Assembly: GCF_020075495.1 (NCBI RefSeq)
Contig: NZ_JABYQT010000006.1
Coordinates: 164,388-228,387 of the forward strand
Length of the DNA stretch: 64,000 nt
Origin: Vreelandella aquamarina
GTDB lineage: Bacteria; Pseudomonadota; Gammaproteobacteria; Pseudomonadales; Halomonadaceae
Direction of reading: 5' to 3'
The notes under the pieces were generated by a model that worked only from the letters and a program-made list of their open reading frames with translations, was not told the origin of the DNA and did not search any database. This document shows positions 32,713-43,938 of the stretch, one piece after another (position 1 is the first letter of the stretch; each line of letters starts with the position of its first letter). The position numbers and the translations under genes were made by a program.

Positions 32713-33381
32713 ATGGGCTACTGCTTTACCGACCTGACCACCGCTTGCCAGGATGATTGGCGCGCTTACATCGAGCACGATTTCGTCCGCCAATTGGGAA
32801 GCGCCACGCTTCCTGAAGACGCCTTTCGCCACTACCTGAAGCAGGATTATCTGTTTCTGATCCACTTCGCCCGCGCCTACGCGTTGGCGGCCTACAAGAG
32901 TCCCACCCTTGCGGATTTGCGCCAGGCCCATGAGGGCATGAAAGCCATCGTGGATGTGGAGCTTGGGCTGCATATCGGCTTTTGTCGCGAGTGGGGCATT
33001 TCGGAAGAGGAACTGGCCGTGCTCCCTGAAGCTCGGGCGACGATGGCCTATACCCGCTACGTGCTGGATACCGGCAGCCGCGGTGATCTGCTCGATTTAC
33101 ACGTGGCGCTGGCACCGTGCCTGGTGGGCTACGGCGAGATCGCCAACTGGCTGAACGCCCAGAGTTCGACGGTGCGCGGTGGCGATAACCCGTTCGATGC
33201 GTGGATTGCCATGTACGAAGGCGAGGAGTTTCAAGCGGCGATGCGCACGGAGCTTGAGTGGCTGAATACGCGCCTGGCCGATGTCACCCCTGCGCGCTTT
33301 GCAGAGCTTGCCAAGATATTTCGCGATGCCACCCGCCTGGAGATCGACTTCTGGCAGATGGGCCTGGATCTGGCCGATTGA
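32713..33381 (+). CDS. tenA: Thiaminase II / aminopyrimidine aminohydrolase TenA
   Basis: Salvage enzyme of 222 residues that hydrolyses formyl-aminopyrimidine or thiamine breakdown products to HMP for thiamine re-synthesis. The catalytic Cys is in ALAPCLVGYGEIA (about residue 135), Asp in YLKQDYLFL (about 45) and Glu in RDATRLEIDFWQMGL near the C-terminus. GGAGG stands 5 bases before the ATG. It lies under the TPP riboswitch, and its stop overlaps the start of a thiC stub (TGATG). Confidence 0.93.
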   Translation: MGYCFTDLTTACQDDWRAYIEHDFVRQLGSATLPEDAFRHYLKQDYLFLIHFARAYALAAYKSPTLADLRQAHEGMKAIVDVELGLHIGFCREWGISEEELAVLPEARATMAYTRYVLDTGSRGDLLDLHVALAPCLVGYGEIANWLNAQSSTVRGGDNPFDAWIAMYEGEEFQAAMRTELEWLNTRLADVTPARFAELAKIFRDATRLEIDFWQMGLDLAD

Positions 33382-33500
33382 TGCGCGGCATTGCTGCGTT
33401 TTCCGGTTTGCGGCTGGTATACACCGAAGGCACGCGGCCAGATATCCGCGTGCCGTTTCGTGAACTCCTGCTGTCGTCGATCAGTCACCGCTTACGCTAG
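33381..33500 (+). pseudogene. thiC remnant (phosphomethylpyrimidine synthase N-terminal stub)
   Basis: A 39-codon frame starting inside the tenA stop (TGATG). It encodes SGLRLVYTEGTRPDIRVPFREL, of which VYTEGTRPDIRVPFRE closely matches the conserved ThiC N-terminal motif (in ThiC: Y-x-EGSRPDIRVPMRE), then ends in unrelated residues and a stop. ThiC is normally about 600 residues, so nearly the whole gene has been lost. It suggests the TPP riboswitch once served tenA-thiC or thiC itself. Confidence 0.75.
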
Positions 33501-33557
33501 AGCCTTTCAGCAAAATTAGATATTCTTTGGATCTCCTTTTCCTAAAGTGACTTCGTG

Positions 33558-35246
33558 ATGAATAGAAAAACCTACCTGGCAGCGTCGATTGCGCTGATCA
33601 GCGCCGGTCTTTTGAGCGGCTGCGGCAACGATGGCGAAGCGCCTTCGAGCGTTTCGATGCTGGATTACATTCCGGCGGATTCTCCCTACTTCGTGGCCGC
33701 GCGGGAAACGCTGCCGGAGCAGGACGTGTTCGACTTCTACCAGCGCTCGATGATCTTCGACGGCGCCCTCGACGAAGAGCTCGACAAAATGCGCGAGATG
33801 CGCCAAGCGTCGGATGCCGACGAAGAGCGCGCGTTTCTGTCGCTGATCATCGCCATGGGCGAAGAGCTGCAGGGGGTCGAGACCTTGGACGACCTGCACG
33901 AACGGGGGCTCAATCTTTCGCCGAAAGCCGCCCTTTACGGCCTTGGCATGCTGCCGGTACTGCGTTTCGAACTCGAGGATGGCGCGGCGTTTCGTGAAAC
34001 CCTCGAACGGGTGCTGACCAGAGCCGAGCTTCAGCCGCAGATGGCAACCACCGACGGCCTCGACTACTGGGTGCTGAACCCGCAGGGCGATCTCGCGGTT
34101 ATCATGAGCATCGTCGACGAGCAGGCGCTATTGGCGCTGGTGCCGCGCGAGCCAAGCGACGAACTGCTTGCAATGGTAATGGGCAAGACACTGCCCGAGG
34201 ACAGCCTCGAGGATTCCGGCGAGCTTGTCGAGATCGAGAGCCGCCACGGTTTCACACCCTACGGCACGGGCCAGATCCATACCGCCCGCGTGCTCGATGA
34301 GCTCGGCTCGCCCACTCACGCGGGTACGCGGGCGCTGATAGCAGCCATCGACGAAGAGCCGCTGGACCTCTCCTCCTGCCAGGCGGATATTGATCGGATC
34401 ACCACTCGTTTGCCTGGCGTGGCCATGGGCACCCGTGCCTACGATCTGAGCGGGCGTTCGGAATTCAGCTTCATCATCGAAACCGACGACGAGATCGTTG
34501 GCAACCTGCGCCAGCTCGTCACTCCGGTACCAGGGCTTGGCGAGCAGAGCGGCCTGGCGAGCCTGGGGCTTGGCCTGAGCCTGCCGGCACTGCTGGAAAC
34601 CGTTCAGCTCTACTCGCGCCAACTGCGTGAAAACCCCTTTGGCTGCGACGAGCTGCAGGCACTCAACCACTCCTGGGATGACGCAAGCGCCCTGTTGAGC
34701 AACCCCATGGCCATGATGATCGCGCCGTCGTTTTCGGGTATCAACGTGCGCCTGGACAGTCTCTACGCCGAGCGCGGCATGCCCGCCGTCACCGGGCTTC
34801 TTACACTGGCCTCGCCCAATCCGATGACCCTGTTGCAGACCGCCAGCGCCTTCTTGCCGGAACTTGGCGAGCTGGGGCTGGTACCCGGCGGCGAAGCCAA
34901 GCGGGTCAAAAGCTACCTGCTGCCGCCGGAAACGCCGGACGTCTACGCGGCGATGTCAGAGTCGGCCCTGGCGGTGGGCGTGGGCCTCGAGAATCCCTCA
35001 CACGTGAAGGAGGGGCTACAGGCGGGCGAATCGAATCAGGACCTGCTAGCGTACGCCTATCTTTCCGGGGACCTCTACCACGCCCTTGCCGACATTGCCA
35101 CCGTGGTGCCGGACGAGCAGTTTTCCGCGACGGATATCGAGACGTTCCGCCGCTATGGCGATCTCTACGAGCTGATGGAGTATTGGCTCAAGGTCGACGA
35201 TGCGGGCCTGGAAATCGGTTTTTCCCTGGAAGTAACCGACGAGTGA
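33558..35246 (+). CDS. Large putative lipoprotein of unknown function
   Basis: A 562-residue protein with a lipoprotein signal peptide (lipobox LLSGCG, Cys about residue 21). The mature part has no motif I recognise: it is acidic, begins DYIPADSPYFVAARETLPE and has repeated GLGL/LASPN segments that suggest two related alpha/beta halves. YIPADSPY-type openings occur in DUF3352-like proteins, but I am not sure of that link. It stands alone, between the thiC stub and a bidirectional hairpin. Likely anchored in the outer membrane facing the periplasm. Confidence 0.7.
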   Translation: MNRKTYLAASIALISAGLLSGCGNDGEAPSSVSMLDYIPADSPYFVAARETLPEQDVFDFYQRSMIFDGALDEELDKMREMRQASDADEERAFLSLIIAMGEELQGVETLDDLHERGLNLSPKAALYGLGMLPVLRFELEDGAAFRETLERVLTRAELQPQMATTDGLDYWVLNPQGDLAVIMSIVDEQALLALVPREPSDELLAMVMGKTLPEDSLEDSGELVEIESRHGFTPYGTGQIHTARVLDELGSPTHAGTRALIAAIDEEPLDLSSCQADIDRITTRLPGVAMGTRAYDLSGRSEFSFIIETDDEIVGNLRQLVTPVPGLGEQSGLASLGLGLSLPALLETVQLYSRQLRENPFGCDELQALNHSWDDASALLSNPMAMMIAPSFSGINVRLDSLYAERGMPAVTGLLTLASPNPMTLLQTASAFLPELGELGLVPGGEAKRVKSYLLPPETPDVYAAMSESALAVGVGLENPSHVKEGLQAGESNQDLLAYAYLSGDLYHALADIATVVPDEQFSATDIETFRRYGDLYELMEYWLKVDDAGLEIGFSLEVTDE

Positions 35247-35277
35247 TCGATTGCCGGTAGGCTGAATACAAAACGCA

Positions 35278-35301
35278 AACAGGGGCCCGAAGGCCCCTGT
35301 T
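35278..35301. terminator. Bidirectional hairpin between lipoprotein and CsbD genes
   Basis: Perfect stem AACAGGGGCC and GGCCCCTGTT around a CGAA loop, placed between two convergent genes. No T-run, so termination strength is uncertain. Confidence 0.6.
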
Positions 35302-35329
35302 GTCGACGTGTTACGCTACGGTCGAAAGC

Positions 35330-35506
35330 TTACTTATCCAGGCTGTTCTTCACATCGCCTTTCGCTTTCTGGCCTTCGCCTTTTACTTGCTGGGCTTTGC
35401 CCTTGGCTTCTGTCTTGTCGCTGCCGGTTACCTTGCCAGCGGCTTCCTTGACTTTACCTGCGGCCTTGTTAGCGGCGCCTTTTGCTTTATCGTCGTTTCC
35501 ACTCAT
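35330..35506 (-). CDS. CsbD family stress protein
   Basis: Tiny hydrophilic protein of 58 residues made of lysine-alanine-glycine-rich amphipathic repeats (KGAANKAAGKVKEAAGKVTG, then KAKGDVKNSLDK). This is the CsbD-like signature, a family of general stress-induced, probably disordered proteins. ATG at 35506 follows AGAGG by 8 bases; the longer frame upstream is unlikely. Confidence 0.88.
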   Translation of the reverse strand: MSGNDDKAKGAANKAAGKVKEAAGKVTGSDKTEAKGKAQQVKGEGQKAKGDVKNSLDK

Positions 35507-35612
35507 GACATATACCTCTAATCCGTTAGTAGGGAACACGCTGCGGGTGACGATGTGGTGTCTTTTCCCTTGCAGCTGCATTATCAGAATAGTCTTTTTA
35601 AAAAAAGTTTCC

Positions 35613-36674
35613 TCAATTTGTGGCAGAAATTTTTGTGGGGGCCCAGCTATCTAGCAGTGCGTGCAGGCACGCCATGACTAGAAGCGTTGCCACCAACGCC
35701 ACGCTCATGGAGGAAAAACGGTAAAGCGCGCTGTACACCAGGTCCTGGCTGGGGCCAAGCGACTGCCCAAACAGAATACCCAGCGTCGTCAGCCCACCAA
35801 AGCCGATGCCCGAGCCGCCGCCTTCCTTGATGTGTTCGCGGCCAAACAGCATGAGCCCCAGCCAGTAAAGCATGATGACCAGCAGAAAGTGATTGCTCTG
35901 GGTATACAGTAAAAGCTGCATGACCAGCGCCAGGTTACAGCCCAGCAGCGTGCCGATGGCGCGCTTGCGCGCCGACACCCGGGCACCGGCATACCCCATG
36001 GCAAACAGCACCAGAATGGTCGCCATCTGGGCTGAGAGCGAGCCCTGCAGATCGAACACTTGAAAGACGATAAACGAGAGCGTGGCAGTGATGCCGCCGA
36101 TCAGTGTCTCGTGGCGTATCTGCGCCGGGGGCTTGGTGCCTCTTGGCGGAGGCTCGCGCGGCTCCGCGTCGGGGAACAGCGTATGCATCAGCATGGCGAT
36201 GAACACGGCCAGCACGCTTGCCACGACGTTGGAGGTGATCAAGTCGCTTAAATCGACGCTTGGGTAGCTTGCGAAATGCAGCAGGATGCTCAGCGTCAGC
36301 ACTCCGTTGGCCCCGAACAGGAACAGCGGCCCCTTGGCCATCAGGTTGAAACGCAACAGGAACAGGCAGAGTACCACCAGCGTCATCACCACCGGCATAT
36401 GCTTCAAAAGCCCCACGACCAGGCTGACTTCCAGCGCATTGAACGAGACGTTGGCAAGAAACTGGCGAATGATGCTGCCATTCAGGATCGGCACCATGCC
36501 AAGTAGAAACATGGGAAACACGGTAAAGAAGACGCCGTAGTTCCAGCCCATCACCTGGCTGATGACAAACCCCAGCGTGCCACCCCCGGCCACGCGCAGG
36601 CACTGGCGCAGGCCGTTTTCGCTCAGCCCCGGGTGGGCGTGAGCCGTCGGCTCACGCCTGGCCTTAATAAACAT
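35613..36674 (-). CDS. DUF2955 / FUSC-like efflux membrane protein
   Basis: A 353-residue membrane protein with ten or so hydrophobic segments in two repeated groups. It resembles DUF2955 proteins related to the aromatic-acid exporter (AaeB/FUSC) family: LGFVISQVMGWNYGVFFTVF near the start and KEGGGSGIGFGGLTTLGILF near the end. It overlaps the HlyD-type gene by 11 bases, so the two should form one exporter, probably for aromatic or hydrophobic acids. No outer-membrane channel is encoded next to it. Confidence 0.78.
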   Translation of the reverse strand: MFIKARREPTAHAHPGLSENGLRQCLRVAGGGTLGFVISQVMGWNYGVFFTVFPMFLLGMVPILNGSIIRQFLANVSFNALEVSLVVGLLKHMPVVMTLVVLCLFLLRFNLMAKGPLFLFGANGVLTLSILLHFASYPSVDLSDLITSNVVASVLAVFIAMLMHTLFPDAEPREPPPRGTKPPAQIRHETLIGGITATLSFIVFQVFDLQGSLSAQMATILVLFAMGYAGARVSARKRAIGTLLGCNLALVMQLLLYTQSNHFLLVIMLYWLGLMLFGREHIKEGGGSGIGFGGLTTLGILFGQSLGPSQDLVYSALYRFSSMSVALVATLLVMACLHALLDSWAPTKISATN

Positions 36675-37725
36675 AATGCAGCCAGCTGATCAGGTGGGTT
36701 TGCAGCCAGGCAAACGGGTGGGCCAGCAGGTGTTCGCCGGGCAGCAGTTGCACCGTGGCGCGGGCGCCGCTGGGGGGCGGCGTCGGCAGCGGCTCGTCAA
36801 GGGCGATATGAATGCGCAGGCGCTGGGCATCGCGCACCCAGCGGTCGGAGTTGGGAATATCCGCAAGCTGCCCGTCGGCAGCCAGCTGGCCTTCGCGTAC
36901 CCCGGCATCAAAGGCGCTGACCCGCCCTTCAAAGATATGCCCGGGCCAGGCATCGAACACGACCGCCGCCTCGTCGCCCGGCTGCACGTGGCGCAGGCTC
37001 TTCTCACGGAAGTCAGCGATGATATCCACGCGCTGGCTGACCAGCGCAATCACCGGCTGGCCGGCCTGCACGTAGTCGCCGGCCTGCAGCTGAAGATTGG
37101 TGACCTGTCCGGCTTCCAGCGCGCGTACCTCAGTGCGGGCAACGTCAAGCCGGGCCTTGTCCAGGGCGATATCTGCCTGGCGCAGGCGCAGGTTGGTGTC
37201 GCCCTCTTCGCCCAGCTGTACTTCCAGGCTTTCGATCTTGGCGCGCGCGGAGGCCACTTCTGCCTGGGCGGTATGCTCTGCCGCTACCTGCTGATCGTAC
37301 TGTTGACGAGAAATGCTCTGCCGGCCGATCAGCGCTTCGCCACGGCGGCGCTCGCCGGCGCGCTCTTCAGCAGTGGCCTGGGCCGATGCCAGCACAGCAC
37401 GGGCGGCGGCTAGCTCGGCTTCCAGGCGGGTGTTTTCGCGCTGAGCCTGCTCACGCTCAAGCCGTGCCTGCGCCAGCGCAATCTCGAAGGGCTCGGCATC
37501 GAGGCGAAACAGCACGTCGCCTTTGGCGACCTGCTGGTGGTCGCGAACCACCACCTCGCTGACTGGCGCACTAAGTTCAGGAGCAATGCGCGCTACCGGG
37601 CGCATTACCCGTGCCTCCGGCGTCATGGGCATGAAGCTGTCGGCAACCAGAAAATAGACAAACACAAGGGCAAAAGCGGCCAGCGCTACTTTTACCCAGC
37701 GGGCAAAGCGTTGATCAGGGGACAT
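36664..37725 (-). CDS. HlyD family periplasmic adaptor protein
   Basis: Membrane-fusion protein of 353 residues: one N-terminal membrane helix (about 10-30), a biotinyl-lipoyl half (ISAPVSEVVVRDHQQVAKGD, near 50-69), a long alpha-helical coiled-coil hairpin (about 85-200, rich in A, E, R and Q), the second lipoyl half and a beta-barrel. This is the EmrA/AaeA layout. It bridges the DUF2955 pump to an outer-membrane channel supplied from elsewhere. It is the first gene of the two-gene operon. Confidence 0.88.
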   Translation of the reverse strand: MSPDQRFARWVKVALAAFALVFVYFLVADSFMPMTPEARVMRPVARIAPELSAPVSEVVVRDHQQVAKGDVLFRLDAEPFEIALAQARLEREQAQRENTRLEAELAAARAVLASAQATAEERAGERRRGEALIGRQSISRQQYDQQVAAEHTAQAEVASARAKIESLEVQLGEEGDTNLRLRQADIALDKARLDVARTEVRALEAGQVTNLQLQAGDYVQAGQPVIALVSQRVDIIADFREKSLRHVQPGDEAAVVFDAWPGHIFEGRVSAFDAGVREGQLAADGQLADIPNSDRWVRDAQRLRIHIALDEPLPTPPPSGARATVQLLPGEHLLAHPFAWLQTHLISWLHYVY

Positions 37726-37874
37726 GGGGATTCACTCGTTATCTCTCGTAGCTCTCAGGCCACGGGCGCTTATTATTGGCGCGGGTGCAATTGAATACTT
37801 TAGTCTAACAAACAATTAGCAAGCTAACAATAATCCTGCTGCCTTGCCGCTTCCTCCTTGCCCCTTGCCAGGCA

Positions 37875-37905
37875 TAAAAAAACCCCAGGGCGCAGGCCCT
37901 GGGGT
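37875..37905 (-). terminator. Rho-independent terminator of the outer-membrane protein gene
   Basis: Stem ACCCCAGGG and CCCTGGGGT with a CGCAGG loop, followed in the minus direction by a run of seven U. It lies 29 bases after the stop of the leftward gene. Confidence 0.9.
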
Positions 37906-37933
37906 CATATAGCGCTGAACGCTTGGCGTGGCG

Positions 37934-38443
37934 TTAGAAGCGGTAGCGCAAGCCAACGCTCGCCGCGTCGAAATCGTAGGCCGACTTGTCCAGATAGCGC
38001 ATGTAGTCCGCGCTGATGGACAGGTTGTTGGCCACGTCGACCTCGCCGCCCGCCCCGTAGGAGAAGCCGCTTTCCCGATCGAGGTCAAAATCCACCTCGG
38101 TCATACCCACCAGGCCGTACACGCGCGCGGTGGGGGTAATCGGTGCGATACCCTTGGCATAGGCGCCAATCAGGTAGTCGAGCTCGGCGCCGCCGTCAGA
38201 GCCGCCAGTACCCAGGTGACCTTCGAGCGCGAAATAATCGTTGAACTGCGCGCCACCGCGCAGGCGCAGGCCTACATCATCGCGCGATGAGCCGCGGTCC
38301 GGGTCCAGGCTCCAGAACATGGCATCACCCGCCACGTAACCTTCCGGATAGCCAAATGCCTGTTGAGCCTGTGCCGATACCGCGAATACGCTGGCGCCTA
38401 CCAGCAGTGCCGCAGCGGAGAGTGATGATACAGTCATCTTCAT
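37934..38443 (-). CDS. Small outer-membrane beta-barrel protein
   Basis: A 169-residue porin-like protein. A signal peptide (residues 1-27, ending SAQA-QQ) is followed by alternating hydrophobic strands and a terminal aromatic motif (VGLRYRF), the usual signal for outer-membrane insertion. The pattern fits an eight-stranded OmpA/opacity-type barrel. No plug or peptidoglycan-binding domain. Function unknown; it has its own terminator and is likely a single-gene unit. Confidence 0.8.
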   Translation of the reverse strand: MKMTVSSLSAAALLVGASVFAVSAQAQQAFGYPEGYVAGDAMFWSLDPDRGSSRDDVGLRLRGGAQFNDYFALEGHLGTGGSDGGAELDYLIGAYAKGIAPITPTARVYGLVGMTEVDFDLDRESGFSYGAGGEVDVANNLSISADYMRYLDKSAYDFDAASVGLRYRF

Positions 38444-38520
38444 AGCATTGAACCTCAGTTAAAAAACAGTGTTTCCTTACAAAAATCCATTGTGATCGAT
38501 CCTTGGAAAGAACGCAACTG

Positions 38521-39441
38521 CTACTGCTGCCGAGACACGCTGAGCGCGACGATACCACTCACGACCATGGCGCCGCCTATCAGCTGGCCAAGGCTTAGCA
38601 TCTGGCCCAGCACGAAGTAGCCTATCACCAGTGAGGCCACCGGCTCGATATTCATGACCGGCGCATTGCGGGCCATGTTCAAGCGCGGCACGAAGATGAA
38701 CAGCGTCGAGAAGCCGGTCGCGTACAAGAGCGCCAGCAGGCCAAGGCCAATCCAGCCCTGGCTGTTATCCGGCAGGCTCATGCCGCCCGGCACTACACCC
38801 AGAACGCCACCTATCACCATGGCGAAGAACACGGTCTGCATGGTCAACAGGCTGCGCAGCGTGCTGCCCACCCGGGCCAGGCGGTGCTCGGTAATCCACA
38901 GCGCACAGGCGAACACGAACGCGGCGGTCAGCCCGAAGGCGATGCCGGCAAGCCATTCAGGCCCCATGGCCTCCGCGCTGGTCATCCAGGCCGGGATATC
39001 CAGCACGATCAATAACCCGATCAAGATGGTGCCCATGATCAGGCTGCTGCGCAGGGTTGGTCGCGGCCCGCCCAACGCCCAGCTCAACAGCGCCAGTTGA
39101 ATGGGAAAGGTATTCACCAGCAGCAGCGCAATCACCACCGGCAGCCGCGCCACCGCCGAGTAGAGGCTCACACTTTGAATGGTGATCAAAAGACCCACCG
39201 CCAGCTGCCAGGGCCAGGCTCCCCGCGGCAGCCGCAGGCTTTTTTTCTGTGCCGTAACCAGTACGATGAGGATGATACAGGCCAACCCAGAACGGGTAAG
39301 TACGGCGAGCAGCAGCCCCGTGCCGTTATCGAACGCCAGCCGCGCCGAGACGTGATTGGCCGCAAACATGGTGCCCACGGTGAGCAGTAATGCAATGGCC
39401 AGATGGCGTGGCAGTGAACGGGAAATGGACGAATCGGACAT
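38521..39441 (-). CDS. EamA family (DMT) transporter
   Basis: Inner-membrane metabolite exporter of 306 residues with ten hydrophobic segments in two EamA repeats. The first repeat starts AIALLLTVGTMFAANHVSAR, and the second ends near MNIEPVASLVIGYFVLGQML, with the Pro-containing motif typical of the second repeat (NIEPV). Substrate cannot be predicted. The ATG at 39441 is preferred to a GTG two codons earlier. Confidence 0.85.
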   Translation of the reverse strand: MSDSSISRSLPRHLAIALLLTVGTMFAANHVSARLAFDNGTGLLLAVLTRSGLACIILIVLVTAQKKSLRLPRGAWPWQLAVGLLITIQSVSLYSAVARLPVVIALLLVNTFPIQLALLSWALGGPRPTLRSSLIMGTILIGLLIVLDIPAWMTSAEAMGPEWLAGIAFGLTAAFVFACALWITEHRLARVGSTLRSLLTMQTVFFAMVIGGVLGVVPGGMSLPDNSQGWIGLGLLALLYATGFSTLFIFVPRLNMARNAPVMNIEPVASLVIGYFVLGQMLSLGQLIGGAMVVSGIVALSVSRQQ

Positions 39442-39594
39442 AGGCACCAGGCGGCAAGTGGACGCAACAAACGGCTAACAGAGCCTGCATTGTACATAGA
39501 GGGCTAAACAAATACTGACGTGCATTAATGTCCCTTGCCGCTAGTTAAACTAAAGTACAAACTTAACCCCTACTTTCCTGGCAGATACTTTTCT

Positions 39595-40775
<1,181 letters not shown>

Positions 40776-40779
<4 letters not shown>

Positions 40780-42968
40780 GCGCGTCGACCCAGCCGCAAG
40801 CCATTCTCCTGGTGCCCACCAGCGTGGGCGCCGGGTTGACCTCAGCCTGCCTAGGCCTGATTCAGGCGCTGGATACCATCGGCCTAAAGGCAGGATTCCT
40901 GAAACCGTTCATGCAAAACGAGCTGAACGGGCCGGGGCTCGACCGCTCGACGGCGCTGGTGTCGCGCACCCTGAACCAGCGCCCGCCCTCGCCCATTTCT
41001 CAGGCCCGGCTGGAGCGCCTGCTGCGCGATGATCAGACCGATGAGCTGATGGAAAATGTGGTCGAGCTTTTCGATCAGGTAGTGCAGCAGGCCGAGCGCG
41101 ACAGCCATGCGCTCGATCTGGTGGTGGTGGAAGGCGTGGTGCCTACCCAGCACACTACCTATGCTACCCAAACCAATGCCCAGCTGGCTCACGCCCTCAA
41201 TGCGCGCATCATTCTGGTGGGCACTGGCGACCTGAACGAACCCCAGCGCCTGGCCGAAGAGCTGGACATGCACGCGCGAAGCTTTGGCGGTGTCAGTTCG
41301 GCGCGTACGTTGGGCGGCATTCTGATGCGCATGAAGAATCTGCCCTACGGCCAGGAGGACGACCTTTCCGCCGCGCCTGGCACCATCAAGCCCCAGCTTG
41401 AAGAGCCGGTGCTGGCGGAGCTGCGCCGCTACTCGCCGTCGCTTGCCACGGAAAGCTTTCACCTGATCGGTATCGTGCCGCAAAGCCGGACGCTGACCGC
41501 TCCGCGCACCCTGGACGTGGCCCGTGCGCTCAATGCCAAGCTGCTGAACGAAGGCGAAGCGGCCAGCCGGCGGGTACTTTCTACCAGCCTGTGTGCGCGC
41601 AGTGCGGCCAACGCGCTGCATATCTTCACGCCGGGCAGCCTGGTCGTGGCCTCCGGCGACCGGGACGATGTGGTGCTGGCCTCGGCACTCGCCACCATGA
41701 ATGGCACCCAGCTGGCCGGCGTGCTGCTGACCAACGGCTTTCTGCCCAACGACAACATGATCGAGATGTGCCGGCCGGCGCTGCGCACCGGCCTGCCCGT
41801 GCTGGCGGTAGAAACCGACAGCCTGACCACCGCCCAGCACCTGAGCGAGCTGAACACCGAAATCCCCATCGACGACTTCGAGCGTGCCGAACAGGTCGCC
41901 CGCTACGTGGCGGCTCACATGGATCTCGAGTGGCTCAAGGCTACCCTGAGCCATAGCTACATGCGGCGTCTGTCGCCGTCGGCGTTTCGTCATCAGCTGG
42001 TCAAGCAGGCCCAGCAGGCGAACAAGCGCATCGTGCTGCCCGAAGGCGACGAGCCACGCACCGTGGAGGCGGCGATCATCTGCCAGCGCCGCGGCATTGC
42101 CAACTGCGTACTGCTGGGCAGCCGGGAAAGCATCGAGGAGATCGCCCGCAACCGGGGCCTCACGCTGCCTGATGACTTGACCATCATCGACCCGGAAAGC
42201 ACCCGCGCGAACTATATCGCTCCTATGGTCGAGCGGCGGCGTGGCAAGCTCAATGAGCTGACCGCCGAAGCTCAGCTGCAGGACAACGTGGTGCTCGGCA
42301 CCATGATGCTCCAGCTCGATGAGGTGGATGGCTTGGTGTCCGGCGCCATTCACACGACCGCCAATACCGTTCGTCCGGCGTTTCAACTGATCAAGACCGC
42401 CCCTGAATATAGCCAGGTATCGTCGATCTTCTTCATGCTGCTGCCCGAACAGGTGGTGGTATACGGCGACTGCGCGGTAAACCCGGACCCGGATGCCGAC
42501 ACCCTTGCCGAAATCGCTCTGCAAAGTGCCCGTTCCGCAGAAGCGTTTGGCATCGAGCCGCGGGTAGCCATGATCAGCTACTCCACCGGTGATTCCGGCA
42601 CGGGTGCCGATGTGGATAAAGTGCGTGAAGCCACGCGCATTGCCAAGGAGCGCGCCCCGCATCTTCTGATCGACGGCCCGCTTCAGTACGATGCGGCGGC
42701 CATCGAGAGCGTGGGTAAGCAAAAAGCCCCGGACTCCCCCGTGGCAGGCCGTGCCACGGTATTCGTGTTCCCGGATCTCAATACCGGCAACACTACCTAC
42801 AAGGCGGTGCAGCGCAGCGCTCGCGTGGTAAGTGTGGGCCCCATGCTGCAAGGCTTGAACAAGCCCGTGAACGATCTTTCCCGCGGCGCGCTGGTGGATG
42901 ACATCGTCTACACCATCGCGCTGACCGCCATTCAGGCAAGCCAGCGGGAAGCGATGGCTGACGAGTAA
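40776..42968 (+). CDS. pta: Phosphate acetyltransferase, long form
   Basis: Interconverts acetyl-CoA and acetyl phosphate. 730 residues, the three-domain enterobacterial type: an N-terminal P-loop-like domain ([19 protein letters not shown], 1-200), a DRTGG domain (about 210-360) and the catalytic PTA domain (from about 395, with [31 protein letters not shown] and [17 protein letters not shown]). The N-terminal parts are regulatory in E. coli. Translation coupled to ackA. Confidence 0.96.
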
Positions 42969-42992
42969 CGTTCAGGCAAGATTCAAGGCAAG

Positions 42993-43029
42993 AAAAAGCC
43001 CCGAACAGCCAAGCTGTCCGGGGCTTTTT
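42993..43029. terminator. Bidirectional terminator between pta and cyoE
   Basis: AAAAAGCCCCG and CGGGGCTTTTT form a long stem with an inner ACAG/CTGT extension. Runs of A and T on both sides let it stop transcription in both directions between the convergent genes. Confidence 0.93.
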
Positions 43030-43057
43030 GATTCAACCGCCTAGCGGTGTGAATCGA

Positions 43058-43933
43058 TCAGGTCCACATCGGCACCATGGACTCCAGCACGATCACCAGG
43101 CTCATTGCCGTGATGGTGAGGATCGATACACCAAAGACGCGCTTGGCCCAGCGCACGTCGTCATCCAGGCGATAGCCGCAGATGGCAAGATACAGCCAGT
43201 AGCCGCCCATGGTCAGCGCGACACACAGGTAACCGGTACCCGCCTGGCTTGCAAGCACCAGGGCCAGCGACGCCGGAATGAACGCCACGATATAGCCCAG
43301 GATGTGATGCTTGGCCCGCTTGATGCCGTGCACTACCGGCAGCACCGGAATCGAGGCGCGCTGATAGTCGGCATAGCGGAAGATCGCAATCGCATAGGAG
43401 TGCGGCATCTGCCACAGGCAGAAGATCAGCAGCAGAACGATGGCACCGCTATCGAAGGTGCCGGTTACTGCGCAGTAACCCACCACCGGCGGCATGGCGC
43501 CGGAAAGGCTGCCTACCACCGTGCCGTACTCGGAGTGGCGCTTCATGTAGAGGCTATACACCCCGACATAAACGCCCCAGCCAATCACTGCCAGTGCCAC
43601 GGTCAACCCGTTGGTACCCAACGCCAGGCAGACCACACCACTGATACCCAGCAGCGCAGACAGACCCAGTGCCTGAGTGATCGACACGCTGCCGCGTACC
43701 AGGGGACGATGGCGCGTACGCGCCATCAGTGCATCGATATCGCGGTCGATCACGTTGTTACACGCACAACCTGACGCGATGACCAGTGCAATCCCCAGCA
43801 TGACCGAGGCGAACGTCACCAGGTCGAACTCACCATGCGCGGCGAGAAAGTAGCCGCCAAGGGCGGCAATCAGATTGCCGCCAATGATGCCTGGCTTGGT
43901 CAACTCAAGCAGATCGTGCCACCGGTTGGGCAT
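43058..43933 (-). CDS. cyoE: Protoheme IX farnesyltransferase
   Basis: UbiA-family membrane prenyltransferase of 291 residues that converts heme B to heme O for cytochrome bo3. The first Asp-rich prenyl-diphosphate motif is NNVIDRDIDALMARTRHRP (about 68-86), and the second conserved loop is FRYADYQRASIPVLP. About nine membrane helices. The ATG at 43933 lies 5 bases after cyoD; a longer frame upstream overlaps cyoD and is rejected. Last gene of cyoABCDE. Confidence 0.95.
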   Translation of the reverse strand: MPNRWHDLLELTKPGIIGGNLIAALGGYFLAAHGEFDLVTFASVMLGIALVIASGCACNNVIDRDIDALMARTRHRPLVRGSVSITQALGLSALLGISGVVCLALGTNGLTVALAVIGWGVYVGVYSLYMKRHSEYGTVVGSLSGAMPPVVGYCAVTGTFDSGAIVLLLIFCLWQMPHSYAIAIFRYADYQRASIPVLPVVHGIKRAKHHILGYIVAFIPASLALVLASQAGTGYLCVALTMGGYWLYLAICGYRLDDDVRWAKRVFGVSILTITAMSLVIVLESMVPMWT

Positions 43934-43938
43934 GCGAG

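Noticed and set aside
40884..42851. A 655-codon open frame on the - strand opposite pta
   Set aside because: Antisense of a certain gene; composition is His/Gln/Arg-rich as expected for shadow frames in GC-rich DNA.
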